From CAZTII01 sp964613305 (GTDB taxonomy: Bacteria; Bacillota_I; Bacilli_A; Erysipelotrichales; Erysipelotrichaceae): 8,242 nucleotides of DNA. Both the position numbers and the translations under genes were made by a program. The notes under the pieces are model-generated. The model did not search any database, had not been told where the DNA came from, and was given only the letters and a program-made list of their open reading frames with translations. The stretch is taken from contig CAZTII010000073.1 in assembly GCA_964613305.1 (NCBI GenBank), forward strand, positions 1 through 8,242. Direction: 5' to 3'. Below, piece by piece: positions 6,615 to 8,242 of the stretch (position 1 is the first letter of the stretch; each line of letters starts with the position of its first letter).

Positions 6615-6632
6615 GACACTAGGTTGCTTTAA
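6594..6632. promoter_or_regulatory. Inverted repeat around the operon promoter (candidate operator)
   Basis: TTGAAGCAA (6594-6602) and TTGCTTTAA (6624-6632) are inverted copies matching at 8 of 9 positions, with centres 30 bp apart. One arm lies in the promoter spacer and the other about 10 bp upstream of the -35 box. The adjacent AraC-family protein is the natural candidate to bind here, though AraC-type sites are more often direct repeats. This is tentative. Confidence 0.35.
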
Positions 6633-6649
6633 AACTCTTGTATCTTGCT

Positions 6650-7468
6650 CTAACGACGATGACTATCGCGATATTTAATTGGTGTCATTTTAACTTCTCT
6701 TTGGAATAAAGAATAAAAATTGTTTTCACTAAAAAAGCCACTTTTATGACATATTTCTTCAATACTATCATTACTAGTCACTAAAAGTAGCTTTGCTTGC
6801 AGCAAGCGCCGCTTAATTAAAAATGCATACGGACTTTCCGACAACATCTTTTTAAACAGTCGACTAAAGTAAAATTCACTATATCCTACATATTGCGAAA
6901 TATCTTTTAAACTAATATCATCCATATAATGATTTTCTATAAATAATAACGCATCCCTAATAACATCAATATTTTTATCAACTTCATTTTTTCCAGTAAT
7001 ATACAATTCCGAAAATAGTTTATTAATCAAAAAATGCCGCAATAAATCATCATCCTTTGATTGAAGTACTTGATGAAAAAAAGAAACAGAACTAGCTTTA
7101 TAACGATAATCAAACATATTTTTTTTATAACATATTAGTGAAATTAAGGAGCGAACATCAACACCATTAACAAACGCATAATACACTTCCCAATTATGAT
7201 TCGATATAAAAAATGGCTGATCGGTAGAAAAGATTACTAAATCGCCAGGAATCATCGCTCTATATTCTGACCCAATAGAAACAATCCCTTGACCGCTATG
7301 AACATAAAAAAGAAGAACATCCCCCGGATGTTTACTATTTCTTTGAATACTATGTTCAACACTTTTATAATGACCAACTTCACTAATCTGTAAGAAATGA
7401 GAATCAACTCCGCTATTAAACTGTTTACAATCAAAGTAATGGTTATATTTTTCATCAAAATATTTCAT
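6650..7468 (-). CDS. AraC-family transcriptional regulator
   Basis: This 272-residue regulator has an N-terminal cupin-like ligand-binding part (~33-105, with H-P-G-D-V-L-L and I-P-G-D-L-V-I-F turns) and a C-terminal double helix-turn-helix (~168-270). The first helix-turn-helix includes I-S-L-K-D-I-S-Q-Y-V-G-Y-S-E-F-Y-F-S-R-L-F-K-K. The second includes S-I-E-E-I-C-H-K-S-G-F-F-S-E-N-N-F and the family ending M-T-P-I-K-Y-R. I chose ATG at 7468 because GGGTGA lies 5 bp upstream; the longer frame from 7501 has no Shine-Dalgarno. It ends 83 bp before the corrinoid methyltransferase gene on the same strand, so it probably senses a substrate or product of that pathway and activates the operon. It is divergent from a small membrane protein gene and shares a 65-bp promoter region with it. 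The ligand is unknown; the family call is very secure. Confidence 0.93.
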   Translation of the reverse strand: MKYFDEKYNHYFDCKQFNSGVDSHFLQISEVGHYKSVEHSIQRNSKHPGDVLLFYVHSGQGIVSIGSEYRAMIPGDLVIFSTDQPFFISNHNWEVYYAFVNGVDVRSLISLICYKKNMFDYRYKASSVSFFHQVLQSKDDDLLRHFLINKLFSELYITGKNEVDKNIDVIRDALLFIENHYMDDISLKDISQYVGYSEFYFSRLFKKMLSESPYAFLIKRRLLQAKLLLVTSNDSIEEICHKSGFFSENNFYSLFQREVKMTPIKYRDSHRR

Positions 7469-7484
7469 AGTATCACCCATTAAC

Positions 7485-7516
7485 ATTGTATCACATTTCA
7501 TAATTAGTGGTATAAT
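7485..7516. promoter_or_regulatory. Overlapping divergent promoters between the araC-type gene and the membrane protein gene
   Basis: Rightward there is an extended -10, TGGTATAAT (7508-7516), with a weak -35 candidate TTGTAT (7486-7491, 19-bp spacer). Leftward, TGATACAAT (7493-7485) is an extended -10 lying on the same bases as that -35 candidate. An alternative leftward -10, TATTAT, lies at 7517-7512. The two polymerases could not bind at once, so the genes may be expressed alternately. The rightward promoter is convincing; the choice of leftward box is uncertain. Confidence 0.5.
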
Positions 7517-7533
7517 AGCTACGAGGTGAACAT

Positions 7534-8028
7534 ATGCACAACATTCTAATTTCTATCGGTTTAATTATTGTATTATTAATGATGCTTTATTTAGTAATCA
7601 AACGTAATCGCATCATAAAAGTAAAAGGACACGATGATTCCTTCAGTGTCATCATTGTTTTATTCTTTGCGGTCTTATTTTTCCCAGTAAAAGAAAACTT
7701 AACACTTTACGAATCCATTCGTAATACCCTCATCTACTTAACCATTCTGTTTAGCTTTGGCGTAAAACGAGGACTAAGTGAAGAAGGTGTTATAAAATTT
7801 GGTTATATTATTCCTTGGAGTTCCATTAAAAACATCCAAATTACTCAACACTTAATGACAACCTTAAAAGTTACATTTTTCTACAATGACACACAACGTT
7901 CGCTTTTATTTAAAAATATTCGATTAGCGGAAGTGTTACGATTCTGTGATGGAAAAAAAGTTCCTATTCAAATTGAAAAAGCAATCGAAGATAAAATTGA
8001 AAGTGGCGGGTATAAGCCTAATCGTTAA
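7534..8028 (+). CDS. Small membrane protein with C-terminal PH-like/DUF5673-like domain
   Basis: This 164-residue protein has three hydrophobic segments (about 3-22, 36-51 and 62-76) and a cytosolic tail. The tail pattern is G-L-S-E-E-G-V-I-K-F-G-Y-I-I-P-W-S-S-I-K-N-I (80-101). This glycine-then-I-P-W-x-x-I layout is typical of bacterial PH-like membrane proteins such as the DUF5673 group. I recognise only the general type; no function can be assigned. The start is well supported by GAGGTGA 4 bp before the ATG and an extended -10 promoter just upstream. It is the only plus-strand gene in the window, stands alone and ends in its own terminator. Its shared promoter region with the AraC-type regulator makes common or mutually exclusive control possible. 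Confidence 0.8.
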   Translation: MHNILISIGLIIVLLMMLYLVIKRNRIIKVKGHDDSFSVIIVLFFAVLFFPVKENLTLYESIRNTLIYLTILFSFGVKRGLSEEGVIKFGYIIPWSSIKNIQITQHLMTTLKVTFFYNDTQRSLLFKNIRLAEVLRFCDGKKVPIQIEKAIEDKIESGGYKPNR

Positions 8029-8054
8029 TTAACATATAAAATTACAATTAAATT

Positions 8055-8086
8055 AATACACTTTAATTACATAAAGTGTATTTTTT
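8055..8086 (+). terminator. Intrinsic terminator after the membrane protein gene
   Basis: AATACACTTTA (8055-8065), a six-base loop and TAAAGTGTATT (8072-8082) form a perfect 11-bp stem running into a T-tract to 8086. It begins 26 bp after the stop codon. Confidence 0.88.
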
Positions 8087-8104
8087 ATTAAATCTATGTT
8101 AAAC

Positions 8105-8128
8105 GTTCATAAAATAAGTAAAATGAAC
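8105..8128. repeat. Inverted repeat GTTCAT...ATGAAC
   Basis: GTTCAT (8105-8110) and ATGAAC (8123-8128) are inverted copies with 12 bp between them, upstream of the rightward promoter. The overlapping 10-mer TAAACGTTCA (8100-8109) is the reverse complement of TGAACGTTTA at 70-79 in the left flank. It could be a further regulator half-site; support is weak. Confidence 0.25.
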
Positions 8129-8157
8129 ATTATAAAAACAAAGAATACTCAATTCAA

Positions 8158-8185
8158 TCATATAATACCTTTAATATTCATATAA
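8158..8185 (+). repeat. Paired TCATATAA boxes upstream of the rightward promoter (candidate activator site)
   Basis: TCATATAA occurs at 8158-8165 and 8178-8185, 20 bp apart. The proximal copy ends 5 bp before the -35 box at 8191. The proximal copy sits in AATATTCATATAAT, identical over 14 bases to the minus-strand sequence at 69-56 in the left flank. The placement relative to -35 is the same at both ends. Confidence 0.5.
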
Positions 8186-8190
8186 TATCA

Positions 8191-8236
8191 TTGATAAATA
8201 ATGTAAAGATTGATATGATAGCGATATCAAAGGAGG
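8191..8236 (+). promoter_or_regulatory. Rightward promoter and Shine-Dalgarno of a gene starting off the right edge
   Basis: TTGATA (8191-8196), a spacer of exactly 17 bp and TATGAT (8214-8219) with extended TG at 8211-8212 form a strong promoter. A perfect AAAGGAGG follows at 8229-8236, and six bases remain before the edge. The downstream gene should begin at about 8243. The leader is only a few bases longer than the Shine-Dalgarno. Confidence 0.8.
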
Positions 8237-8242
8237 AGTTTT

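Noticed and set aside
6566..6650. Cobalamin riboswitch upstream of the methyltransferase
   Set aside because: The gap is 83 bp and already holds a complete promoter; there is no room for the roughly 200-base element and no B12-box-like sequence.
7252..7458. A 68-codon hydrophobic minus-strand frame inside the AraC-type gene
   Set aside because: It is an out-of-frame shadow of the well-supported regulator; its hydrophobicity comes from AT-rich codons read in a shifted frame.
8212..8228. Small hairpin GATAT...ATATC over the -10 box and transcription start at the right edge
   Set aside because: A 5-bp A/T stem of this kind is expected by chance in such sequence.
1..8242. CRISPR array, transposon ends, tRNA or rRNA
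   Set aside because: No regularly spaced repeats, transposase motifs, cloverleaf or rRNA-like segments were seen on either strand.

Overview
The window is AT-rich (roughly one third G+C by eye) and densely packed. It has strong AGGTGA/AAAGGAGG ribosome binding sites, TTGxxx/TATAAT promoters and U-tailed hairpin terminators. This suggests a low-GC Firmicute (Bacillota), probably an anaerobic gut-type lineage such as Erysipelotrichia or a Clostridia relative. The lineage is an inference; no marker gene here fixes it. TAA, TAG and TGA are all used as terminal stops, so the code looks standard.

Layout, left to right. (1) Positions 1-206 are intergenic and hold an outward (minus-strand) promoter and Shine-Dalgarno for a gene that starts just off the left edge. 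(2) Positions 207-2143, minus strand, hold a two-gene unit with its own promoter. The first gene is a membrane CHASE-GGDEF diguanylate cyclase broken by one in-frame TAA; it overlaps by ATGA a PAP2-type lipid phosphatase. (3) Positions 2216-6632, minus strand, hold a four-gene operon with its own promoter and a terminator. In transcription order it encodes a UroD-type corrinoid methyltransferase fused to a thioredoxin-like domain, a RACo-type [2Fe-2S]/ASKHA corrinoid reductive activase, a DUF1638 protein and a CobW/G3E GTPase. (4) An AraC-family regulator lies just upstream on the same strand at 6650-7468. (5) A small membrane protein is divergent from the regulator at 7534-8028 and ends in a clear terminator. 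(6) Positions 8093-8242 are intergenic and hold a strong rightward promoter and Shine-Dalgarno for a gene starting just off the right edge.

The central cluster reads as a one-carbon/corrinoid module. The methyltransferase would move a methyl group to or from a cobamide. The activase would use ATP to reduce inactive Co(II) corrinoid back to Co(I). The G3E GTPase would handle metal or cofactor delivery, and DUF1638 is an uncharacterised companion with a conserved Cys/His pattern. No corrinoid-binding protein and no substrate-specific methyltransferase is present, so the substrate cannot be read from the window and the partner must be encoded elsewhere. Several parts depart from textbook versions: the thioredoxin fusion, Phe at the usual zinc-ligand His position, an altered CxCC motif in the GTPase and a compact activase.

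Two further observations stand out. The nonsense codon in the cyclase is the only lesson of decay visible in that gene. The promoters of the two outward-facing flanking genes carry an almost identical upstream element: two TCATATAA-type boxes exactly 20 bp apart, ending 5 bp before the -35 box. This suggests that one regulator controls both neighbours.
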